In this document: one piece after another, positions 10,681 to 20,800 of the stretch | Layout: each line of letters opens with the position of its first letter | Numbering within the stretch: the stretch's first letter is position 1 | Assembly: GCA_030141605.1 (NCBI GenBank) | Contig: JAQGDQ010000500.1 | Coordinates: forward strand, 78,307-142,306 | Direction of reading: 5' to 3' | DNA length: 64,000 nt | Source: Tubiluchus corallicola | Lineage: Eukaryota; Priapulida; Priapulimorpha; Priapulimorphida; Tubiluchidae | Program-made: the position numbers and the translations under genes | Notes under the pieces: generated by a model | Database searches by the model: none | Told to the model about the DNA's origin: nothing | Seen by the model: the letters and a program-made list of their open reading frames with translations, nothing else

Positions 10681-12080
10681 TTGTTTTTAAATGTATGAGT
10701 GATTATTTAATAACTATTTGTTTTTACTCTCTCTGCACTCTCGAACTTGCTAAAAATACTGCTTACGTAACGGGCATCTAAATTGAATTTTACACTTCAT
10801 TGTTTTTCTAACTGACTGTCCAATAAGAATCATTTTCACTTGGTGTTCTAAGACACATCTCATTTACAAAGCACATTGTACGTGCCACTGTATATATTAT
10901 TGTATGTACATTGTTTTTCTAACTGACTGTTCAATAAAAATCATTTTTTTGTGTCACAAAATCATTTGTGTCACTTATAAAAGAAATCTAAATAAAGCAT
11001 AGCATATATGTATTGCAATATGCACGCGTTTCCATTTGACAGGTCATCATTGGAAAAACTGGCACAGATAATGAGTCAACAAATGACTGTCACGTCACAA
11101 TGAATAGCGCATAGCAATTAATGAACAGCAATTAATAATCATAAACGATGAAGATATATAATATACAAGCAACCTAGTTGTCGAAGTAAATATTTTATTT
11201 GATCTCACAAACAAAATAGGCCTAACTGATTATATTGCTGATGCAAACAAAAACACGATAGCTCCATAATAATGTGCTGTGCATTTAAACACAGGCAGTC
11301 AATGAGTGTGCAAAATGTGAGGAAAAAGCCTAAACCATCCTGTTTTTTGTGGTTACTTCTACACACTTTGTTTACATAGACAGCCTGTTTGTATATATGT
11401 ATAATATAATATACATTGCATATGCTACATACGTATAGTGCCTAGTGATGCAGAAAGTCATAAATGTGCTGGTGTAGATATTAAGACTGTAGTTGATGAA
11501 AACAGTTAACCTTGAAAAAGTTCATACGAGCTGGTGAAGATATGTGAAAGAAGTTAAAATAACACGACTGCAACACATTTTGTAAAAGCGATCAGCAGAA
11601 AAAGGTTTAGAAGCAACCGTACATGTTATGTACAGAAAGCCTTCACTACTTGACTCATGTTCCAAAGTCGTTTATTCTAAAGAGAATAATAAAGAGAACG
11701 TTAACAAGTAAGAAAATAAATAAAATGATAAACAGAAGCTTAGTAATTACAAAGAAGTCAACTTATTGGCAAAGTACTTTCTCAAATTTCAGAGATTGAA
11801 TTCATAACTTAATTAAATTATTTAAATTCATGTAACTTACGTCGTTGGCTCTTCGTCAAGATTTAAAATTTCTCAAGGTACAAATTTGGTTATAACTAAA
11901 CGCTGTTATTAACTATAACACAATAACGACAAAAACATTGCTGTGAATAAAAACGCGACCATCATTGTTCTCCTCCTGTCCTTTCCTCCTCACTCGTAGA
12001 GGGCAGCACCTTCCAATACATATGTGTCGTTGTGCATATTGCAGTTACAGTACAATTAAATAAATGCTGATAATTTGCAG
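10681..12080. other. intergenic upstream of the ionotropic receptor
   Basis: AT-rich. A short phrase TTGTTTTTCTAACTGACTGT occurs twice (about 10800 and 10912). No TATA-like promoter can be assigned. TTTGCAG at 12074-12080 resembles a splice acceptor, so a 5'UTR intron may precede the receptor. Confidence 0.45.
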
Positions 12081-12115
12081 TGTTTGAAAACTCTACTAAC
12101 TCACCTTGTTCAAGT

Positions 12116-13483
12116 ATGCTACTCTTCATCTTGACATTGAGTTGGATGGCTGCTGCATTAAATGGAAACACTTTAAAGAAAGACAACTGGAATAAAAGCT
12201 TTTCAACCTTGAATGAAAGTGCAAATAAAAAACCAATTGAATGGAATTGTGTATCATTTACAGGCAATTTCGATCATGTTAATGAAACACCCATTCAGCA
12301 CATAAGAGCTGCATACGCTATCGAAGATGCACGAATCTCAGCCGAGTATATTCTACCGTTTCTGGAAATGGTATGCAAAGTTTTGAATGTGACGTACGAG
12401 GTTCAATACTTCAAGCTAACATTGAGCAGCCATATTGACGTGGCGGAATCTGGGAAATTTGATTTGATAGTGAGTCCACTTATTTGGACAGCAGAACGAA
12501 GCAAGTCACTGTCTTTTATACATTCCTCCTGGTCAGTTCATGTGACATTTCTAATCAAGACTCCAGAGGAACACATTGATGGCTTGTCTCTTGTGGCACC
12601 ATTTAGTAGAGGTGTCTGGGTTGTCTTACTACTATACAGCTTTGTTACAGGCTGTTTATTATTTACCCTGGAAAAGTGTTCGACGGTTACAGACCACATT
12701 GAAGAAGACCATACTGTTACTTATTATTCCACCTGTGTAATGGCTTCATTTCTACAGCAGGAATGTTTGCATTTGCCCAACAGTGTGGCTTCTCGAATGC
12801 TAATCTCGTGGTGGTGGGTTTTTGCAGTGATCATGACAGCTGTGTATACCGGTTCACTAGTGTCATTTTTGACACTCCAAACACCTGTATACCCGTTCAC
12901 CTCACTGGAGGAATTACAGGAAAGTTCCTTAACTCCAGTGAGTTTTGTCAACTGGGCCATGGTCGAGAATCTTATCAATAGCCCTTCAGATACCGTAGAG
13001 AGAAAACTGTGGAAGAAGATGCAAAGAGACAATAATGCCGTAGTGCAAACAACAGCTGAAGCCCTAGAACTTGTTGCTTCGGGTGGCTATGCCTTTTTCG
13101 GATTGAGCAACGATCTAGAAAGTCTGATTATACAAGATTTCCAAAAACATGGTAAATGTCGATTCGCAATGGCCCCATTTTCAGTGTCCACAGCCATAGT
13201 ATCATGGGGCACGCCCAGGCAGAGCAAGATTTCAACATTTGTAAAATATGCAGCAGAGACCGTTTTTCAAAGTGGTCTGAATAATAAAGTGTTACGAAAT
13301 GCGTACGAAGTGAATGGGTCTCAATGCTTAGCACCTGCTACGCAAGTTGGAACTCAAGTACTGAGTATGACGAATTTACATTCAGCCTTTCTTATACTTG
13401 CTATAGGCAATGGCATTGCCACCATTGTGATTTGCCTAGAATGCCTGTATAAGAAATTTGGAAAAGCATCATCTGCTTTGTGA
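12116..13483 (+). CDS. divergent ionotropic receptor (IR), intronless, 455 aa
   Basis: Variant ionotropic glutamate receptor of the protostome chemosensory IR class, a ligand-gated cation channel subunit of sensory neuron membranes. The first ATG of the frame (12116) begins a signal peptide (MLLFILTLSWMAAALNG). There is no large amino-terminal domain, as usual for divergent IRs. S1 ligand-binding half about residues 50-150, with GKFDLIVSPLIWTAERS (the Arg at 128 fits the glutamate alpha-carboxylate Arg position); TM1 about 166-186; pore region with a conserved Gln context (ASFLQQE); TM3 about 230-253 (SWWWVFAVIMTAVYTGSLVS); S2 about 255-415, with Cys 348 and Cys 404 placed for the S2 disulfide; TM4 about 421-443; short tail. 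The coding region is one open exon without defects. The ligand and expression site cannot be told. It lies between LINE debris and an LTR-like element. Confidence 0.9.
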   Translation: MLLFILTLSWMAAALNGNTLKKDNWNKSFSTLNESANKKPIEWNCVSFTGNFDHVNETPIQHIRAAYAIEDARISAEYILPFLEMVCKVLNVTYEVQYFKLTLSSHIDVAESGKFDLIVSPLIWTAERSKSLSFIHSSWSVHVTFLIKTPEEHIDGLSLVAPFSRGVWVVLLLYSFVTGCLLFTLEKCSTVTDHIEEDHTVTYYSTCVMASFLQQECLHLPNSVASRMLISWWWVFAVIMTAVYTGSLVSFLTLQTPVYPFTSLEELQESSLTPVSFVNWAMVENLINSPSDTVERKLWKKMQRDNNAVVQTTAEALELVASGGYAFFGLSNDLESLIIQDFQKHGKCRFAMAPFSVSTAIVSWGTPRQSKISTFVKYAAETVFQSGLNNKVLRNAYEVNGSQCLAPATQVGTQVLSMTNLHSAFLILAIGNGIATIVICLECLYKKFGKASSAL

Positions 13484-13504
13484 CTTTTTCATAGTTGATA
13501 ATAT

Positions 13505-13852
13505 TGTTACGGAGGCACCTGTGTCGGGTCAGGTGTAGGGCCCTCTACACGCCCTGCTTCCATGTCAGCAGTGACTCACCCCTTTCTTGTAGGCTCCGAC
13601 GTCTTGTTTGGGCCTACACGTGGTGTGAGAAGCCAGCTGACCTGGAATGCCAGTATAAAAGCGTGTAGAGGTCACTACAGCCTTGATTTCTGACACAGGT
13701 GCTCCTCGGGTGTAGTGCTATTACTGAGTTAGTTAGTTAGTTTTTGTGCACGTGTATTTTGTTCCCTATTTTTATTAGTGCTGATAATAAACTCCGTACA
13801 GTGTAGTTTTTGTTTATTTTATTTTATGAGAGTTAAATGACATGCTATAACA
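13505..13852 (+). mobile_element. solo LTR-like element
   Basis: The 348-bp segment starts TGTTACGG and ends GCTATAACA (inverted TGTTA/TAACA ends). In LTR order it has a GC-richer upstream part, TATAAAAGCG at about 13654, and AATAAA at about 13787. No flanking duplication or internal sequence was found. It starts 22 bp after the receptor stop codon, so its AATAAA could serve as that gene's polyadenylation signal (inference). Confidence 0.5.
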
Positions 13853-15345
13853 GGTAAATGCTACTAGTTTACAGACATTAACTTAGTTAATTAGCATAAC
13901 ATTTGAAATTAAAATTAACATTTGTAGTTAAGTAATCAGTTACACAACGATAGTAAACGCATCTTCATGATGCGCAATATCAAGACCGCCATGCCGTCTT
14001 GGAGTTCGACCCCATGAGTCGAATTCAGTCCAAAACTAAAAACTTTTAACAAAATCAACTGTTTAAACAGTGGTTAACTCACACTAAAATTAAAAGATAC
14101 AATTTATTAGTCCAAGAACCATTTAATTTTTTAATTACATTAACAAAACGTTAATCAAAAGCTACTGATATCATTAACTATACCTATAAGTAAGAAAGCT
14201 GAAGAAACAATAAATGCCACAACAACTAGTAAAGATACATGGCGGACATCATTCATTTTCTGATATTGTTACTTACACTTTCGTCTGGTTGAAATGACCA
14301 GGCCAGTGTGTAACCAAACTAAGACTGAGATCAGCAGCAAAGCGACAAAGCTTAAAATTATCGTCACAATAGTAAATAAACATTTAGTTACGAAAAAATT
14401 ATATAGTAATTATAGTCTATATGTATTCTGGTGTAAATAAGAGGATGAATAAAATGTCTATGTCTGTGTTTGAGTTTTTCATGTAATAGGCTTTCAAGCA
14501 AAAACATTTCAATGGAACTTTTCTAATTCCGAAAGATAGGCATGTGCCAACTTTATCTTGAAGAGTAGGCAAAGATCGTAACATTTGCCCGGCAGAGGGC
14601 GGCCAGTGTGATGTTCTGAGACGACGACACACAGGTGCGCGGTAAAAATGGCACACGTAAAACAAACAGTAAAAATGGCACAGGAAAATGGCACAAATGG
14701 AAAAGCAGGTAAAAATGGCACAGGAAAAATTGGCACAAATAGACAAGTAAGAAAAAATGGCGCACATGTTATTTTGATGCAAATGATTCCTATAATAAAA
14801 CTGGAGTGTGCTCATTAGGAAGCAGATCTTTGCCAATCCTGATCCTATTCGTCTGTTTGTTTTGATTCAATATATTTAACACAAAGATAGGCAAGCAAAC
14901 ATACGAAAATGTACATAAATTGGTATTATATAGACTAGCAAGAGACACACAAAATATTTGTTCATTAATTGGATTTGTAATCAATAATGCATAAATATTT
15001 CACCTAGTGTTTATCTACCGTTTTCACTATTAATCTTGGCAGTGGTAATAGACTGACAAAAAAAGTCACCTTATAGGGCTGTAAAATGAGCCACTGAACC
15101 GACAGAAGTGTCTCAGCCAAGATGTAAACTCGGATGTAAACGTGGTTCCTCAATATAGTCTATAAAGTAGTCTGCAATTGTATGAGGACGCTAACCTTTC
15201 TACGATATCAACTCCGGAACAACAGAGAGAGACCATTAATCTTGACAATTATTATAAGATAATCAAGTGTTCATCCATTCTCCAGGAAGATGATTTCTTT
15301 TCGTACCCTCCTAAGCCCCTCCATGGGACATTCATCCAAACTACC
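13853..15345. other. intergenic, short degenerate repeat only
   Basis: AT-rich. At about 14640-14765 a short degenerate tandem repeat contains AAAAATGGCACAGGAAAA; frames through it are artefacts. A B-box-like GAGTTCGACCCC at about 14004 has no matching A box. No gene was recognised. Confidence 0.5.
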
Positions 15346-15500
15346 AGACAGTTTAGTATAGTAGTAACGCATCCAATTTGCATCTGGGAGATCGTGAGTT
15401 CGATACAGCTGCCGGCTTTGGACTATTGATTATATTTTGATAATACTTTGGTCTTGCGCCAAGTATCAGACGCACATCAAGTGATTTTCAAGGCGCTTTT
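15346..15500 (+). mobile_element. tRNA-derived SINE fragment
   Basis: An A-box-like TTAGTATAGTAGTAACGC (about 15352-15370) is followed by TTGCATCTGGGAGATCGTGA and a B-box-like GAGTTCGATAC (about 15396-15406), in the spacing of a tRNA gene but without a foldable intact tRNA. The run of sequence resembles widespread tRNA-headed SINE promoters. The downstream body extends to an uncertain point. Confidence 0.5.
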
Positions 15501-17034
15501 TGCCATCGTTTTAAAAGATCAAAGTCTACGATTAATTGACTCATGAGAAAATGAATGTAAAAGGTAGCATTGTTTGAGAAATTACCATTAATTTTTAGTT
15601 GGTCAAACTCATAACAATAAACGGCCACCTAAGTCACATTAGTATAATTTTTCTTTTCATATTTAGATTTCAACTCTAGGTCCCCATGACTTCGAAAGGT
15701 AAGGTAAGATTGGTACTTCCCACTTCCCAGAATGATAATAATAGTAGCCAGTAGCTTCACGCCACTCAAATATTAACGAGCATTCAACAGTGTGGTGCGC
15801 CCCAAATCGGTGGAATGCAGTGTTAGTTTTGCAAACAAATATGTCCGCTCCCTGCGAAAGCAGTTTTACTACTGTGTTACCAAAGGTTAGTGAGTTTTTA
15901 CCCGACAACACCACGTTATTAAATTGACAAAATTAATTTAAAATAGCCGTATGGTAATTCAGGTACAGATATGTTATATGGTTTGTAATATGCTACGTAA
16001 TTATGTGGTTATTGTTATAATTATATAGGGTTTATAAATTATTCATTATGTAATGACATTTTAGAGAAAATAATTTTTTTCTAAACTTTGAAAATACACG
16101 TTTATGAGATCTAGCTGTGCAGATTTTAGACAAATGCTTGCAAGAGCCCAGGACGAAAAACGTGCAATTGTTAATTACTGAACCAGTTTGTATGTTGCAA
16201 CGTGAACGCATAATATGATATGTAACCAGTCCGCCTATGTTATAATTGCTTTAGAAAATAGTTATAGACTAGTATTAAAGTTTAGTGAAGAGCCATAGTT
16301 GTATAACAGGAGGCAGCCAGGTTCTAAAGTTAGGGGGAGCAAACACATTAAAAATTTTAATGCATTGATTATACATTTTAATGTTGAGTTTAAAATCAAA
16401 ACACGAGGAAGACAAGTTTTAAGTGACTACATGGTTAAGTGAATAATACGTGGTTAGGTCTTAAGTGTAGCAAATAAACAAAATGCAAAGCAGTTATATT
16501 ATAATTATACCAATGGAAAAAAGCAAGCAAATAATGCAGTTAAATATTAAAACAATAACTGAACAAGTCATGAATGCAACTACAAAAAAGCAAGCAATCT
16601 GGTTAAATCATAAATGCAGTGAGTGAACTAAAATGCAGCAAATGAACGAAAATGTAGTTAAATAATGAATGCACACCAAAAAAAGGAAGAAAATTTGTGC
16701 ATTAAGTCTTAAATGTAATAAATGAACAAAAGCAATCAGTAATCACAGTGTGAGAAATAAACACAAAAAGCAAGTAATGCAGTCAATTTATAACTGCAGC
16801 TATTGAATGAACAGCAAAGAAAAAAACTGTAGTTAAATTTTAAATGTGACTAATTTTTTTAAAAAAAAAACAAACATTATTGCACGAATGAATTCAAGAG
16901 TTAAGAAATTGTTGAAAAATGTGCCAAAATTTAAAATTGTACGCGGTGGAGAGGTTGCTGAAAGTGTTTGAACACTGGAATACCAGTCACATAAATAAGT
17001 TCATGTAATGAGAGTCAAATCATAAATCTATAGA
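15501..17034. other. intergenic, degenerate A-rich repeats
   Basis: Mostly featureless. About 16420-16860 is a degenerate repeat built on phrases such as AATGCAGTTAAATCATAAATG with an irregular period. The minus-strand open frame 15663-15914 has no recognised domain. Confidence 0.45.
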
Positions 17035-17720
17035 CATAGACATAGACATTTATTTTCTCCAATTAGTTTACATCAAAAGTTTTTTAAATATTAAGTAATT
17101 ATAATCATGGAGCAGGGCAGGGAAGGACCATGGGGTCATCTAGTCTCCTGCCCTTTCTTATAAATAGATTAGTCATATTAAAAATTAACGGTGATGCTGC
17201 AGATAACAAAAACAAATAACAACAAATAATAATAAAAACAGTATAAATGATACAAATTATCCAAAAAGAACTGAAAACAAAAAATAATAAAGTTAGATAC
17301 CTAAATCTAAACAAAACAATACAATTATTCAGTAATTAGGATTATCATATGTAGTAGTTTCAAATGGGGTCTTATTAACAGGGGAATTTGACCAAGGTTA
17401 GTGAGTAAAGTTAAAGAAACTGAGAGTATGGAAAGAAAAATAAGCATCAAAAAAGTGTAATATAGAAAAATTTATGAGAAAAAGTAAGTATGAGAAAGAG
17501 CAACAATTACTTTAGGAGATGAGGAGAAAAAAGAAAAAAACTTGCTAGCTTGCTTATTGGTATTACAAGTTATGTACTACAGGTATATTCATTTAGTAAG
17601 ATTTTCGTGCATTTTTTAGAAGCAGAAAATAAGCTACCTTTAAAGGTATCTTTTGGCAACGAATTCCATCATTCAACTCCTCGTGATTTTAAGCTATTGA
17701 AACCATGTCGGGTAAAAAAT
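17035..17720 (-). pseudogene. LINE 3' end, decayed
   Basis: On the minus strand, 17716 to about 17590 reads SLKSRGVE, a stop, then WNSLPKDTFKGSLFSASKK, the WNSLP-type C-terminal signature also seen at 8817-9345. It is followed by a 3'UTR containing a GGGCAGGA...TCATCTAGTC block (about 17110-17150) and an AAATAAATG signal ending in an ATGTCT-repeat tail near 17035. The same 3'UTR block recurs at 20870, so these belong to one LINE family. Confidence 0.6.
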
Positions 17721-17812
17721 CCCTCCACAAAATACTGTTCATCACAAGCAGTATATTAGACTACCTTGTATTTATGCTATCTTTGCTATATTTTAGACTA
17801 TCTTGAAACAAG

Positions 17813-20800
17813 ATGCCACAGTGCCAGGCTTACGGCTGCAAAAATCAAACGTACTATTCCAGAAACAAGTCATTCTTCAGCATTCCGGATCCGACACGCG
17901 ATGCCAGCAAGAAGGAATTAGCTGCCATGTGGCTACGCAACATTTATGGTGCAGGTCATACAATAGAAACATTCAAATTTGGTTATCACAAAAAAGTTTG
18001 CGAAGATCACTTTACAGCTGATATGTTTATGCAAGACACACACATAAAAATGTGCCGTGCGCTGGGGAAGACTCCCAAGCATTATAAATCTCTTGTACCT
18101 GGAGCTGTACCAACAGTTTTTGTTCATCGGGCAGTAGTGACCGATGCAGGAGGAATGACAACACTGAATAATTCCCAGGAAAGACGGCATAAGCGGGTAA
18201 GTGTATGGGTCATTCTCTACAGGATACAGGAGGAATGACAAGACTGGATAATTCCCAGGAAAGACGGCATAAGCGGGTAAGTGTATGGGTCATTCTCTAC
18301 AGGATACAGGAGGAATGACAAGACTGGATAATTCCCAGGAAAGACGATATAAGCGGGTAAGTGTATGGGTCATTCTTTACAGGATACAGAAGGAACGACA
18401 AGACAGGAAAATTCCCAGGAAAGACGGCATAAGCGGGTAAGTGTATGGGTCATTCTCTACAGGATACAGGAGAAACGACAAGACAGGATAATTCCCAGGA
18501 AAGACAGCATAAGCGGGTAAGTGTATGGGTCATTCTCTACAGGATACAGGAGGAATGACAAGACTGGATAATTCCCAGGAAAGACGATATAAGCGGGTAA
18601 GTGTATGGGTCATTCTCTACAGGATACAGGAGGAACGACAAGACAGGAAAATTCCCAGGAAAGACGGCATAAGCGGGTAAGTGTACGGGTCATTCTCTAC
18701 AGGATACAGGAGGAATGACAAGACAGGAAAATTCCCAGGAAAGACGGCATAAGCGGGTAAGTGTACGGGTCACTCTCTACAGGATACAGGAGGAACTACA
18801 AGACTGGAAAATTCCCAGGAAAGACGGCATAAGCGGGTAAGTGTACGGGTCATTCTCTACAGGATACAGGAGGAACTACAAGACTGGAAAATTCCCAGGA
18901 AAGACGGCATAAGCGGGTAAGTGTATGGGTCATTCTCTACAGGATACAGGAGAAACGACAAGACAGGATAATTCCCAGGAAAGACGGCATAAGCGGGTAA
19001 GTGTACGGGTCATTCTCTACAGGATACAGGAGGAACGACAAGACAGGAAAATTCCCAGGAAAGACGGCATAAGCAGGTAAGTGTATGGGTCATTCTCTAC
19101 AGGATACAGGAGGAACGACAAGACAGGAAAATTCCCAGGAAAGACGGCATAAGCGGGTAAGTGTACAGGTCATTCTCTACAGGATACAGGAGGAATGACA
19201 AGACAGGAAAATTCCCAGGAAAGACGGCATAAGCGGGTAAGTGTAGGGGTTTCCCAGGAAAGACGGATAAGCGGGTAAGTGTAGGGTCATTCTCTACAGG
19301 ATACAGGAGGAAGACAAGACGGAAATTCCCAGGAAAGACGGCATAAGCGGGTAAGTGTATGGGTCATTCTCTACAGGATACAGGAGGAACGACAAGACAG
19401 GATAATTCCCAGGAAAGACGGCATAAGCGGGTAAGTGTACAGGTCATTCTCTACAGGATACAGGAGGAATGACAAGACAGGAAAATTCCCAGGAAAGACG
19501 GCATAAGCGGGTAAGTGTACGGGTCATTCTCCACAGGATACAGGAGGAATGACAAGACTGGATAATTCCCAGGAAAGACGGCATAAGCGGGTAAGTGTAT
19601 GGGTCATTCTCTACAGAACGTGTAAAACAGATGTGAAAAAATCTGCCAAATGACTGGAAAGATGTTCTTAAAATTACTCTTCTATGTCACTAATAAGACT
19701 GATGTTCTTGTTTAAGTGCTGCCACCTGTTTCACTTGGTTGGGTAGGTGCATTGGCTTGAGCAGTCAGACTGCCATGATTTATGTTGACATGTTTCAGAA
19801 TTGCTAATATTTTTGTTTTTCACGATTTGAGCCTTAAGTTTTTGTTGAATCTACTTGATTATCATATCGCGTTGAAAACACCGGTTCTCGCCTGATCACC
19901 AAAGTTAAGCAACATAGAGCCTGGTTAGTACTTGGTTGGGTGACAGCCTAGGAATACCAGGTGCTGTAGGCTTGCGGAATGTTCGCACTGTATCTCGACA
20001 CTAGGCGGAGGAGCTGCACAAGCAGCCAGCGGCTAGAGGGCGGAGGAGGTCAAGTGACCCAATGGTCATGTGTAGAGGAGTAAACCTTCCAAATCAGGAG
20101 TGGAGCTCCGAAGGCGGATCAGTGCAGCATGCTCACTGAATCTGGCAGCTCCTGCAGCCAACCTGGTGCCAAACGTATCGCTCCGCTTTCCTTTGGACTA
20201 CACCAGGGAGGAAGAGAGGGGGTTCCTGTTATCTGGGCAACTCAGGATCTTCGTACACCTTGCCCAGGTGTGCGCCCTGGAGAGGCCACTCCAGTGGTTC
20301 AAGGATCGAACTGCTCAGCCACAGTCGACGCTGCAGCTCCATCAATGTGATAAATAACTGACTCTCTTGGCGCACACTCCATTGTCTTCGGAGACAGAAG
20401 GATGCCGACAACAACTTCATTACATTAACGTTTTCATAGCTGCAAAAACGTAAGGATCAAATCGTGAAAAACAAAAATATTAGCAATTCTGGAACGTGTC
20501 AACATAAATCATGGCAGTCTGACTACTACTGCTCAAGCCAATGCACCTACCGAACCAGATGAGATAGGTGGCAGCACTTAAACAAGAACATCAGTCTTCT
20601 GCTGGATATTAAAGCAAGTGAAACAAATTTTCGCCTAATGCAGATAGGCTGTCACATCCCTTGTAAAAAGAAAGGATACTGACAGAGCTTAAAACACTTG
20701 TAAAAATTTACTATGACCATTTTAAAGTTATCTGAATAATTACTTTTGTCATTACTGTTACAGACAAGATAATAATAATCTTTTTTTATTTATCTTGTAA

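Noticed and set aside
12724-13334. Antisense and shifted frames inside the ionotropic receptor
   Set aside because: Shadows of the receptor frame, which alone shows family motifs.
14004-14016. tRNA gene suggested by GAGTTCGACCCC
   Set aside because: No A box at the right distance and no cloverleaf could be drawn.
15663-15914. 83-codon minus-strand frame (SLIFEWREATGYYYYHSGKW...)
   Set aside because: Looks somewhat protein-like, but no family or splice context was recognised, so it is not called as a gene.
18143-19616. CRISPR array
   Set aside because: Units are uniform 80-bp copies without unique spacers, in a eukaryotic intron. The same applies to the other minisatellites here.
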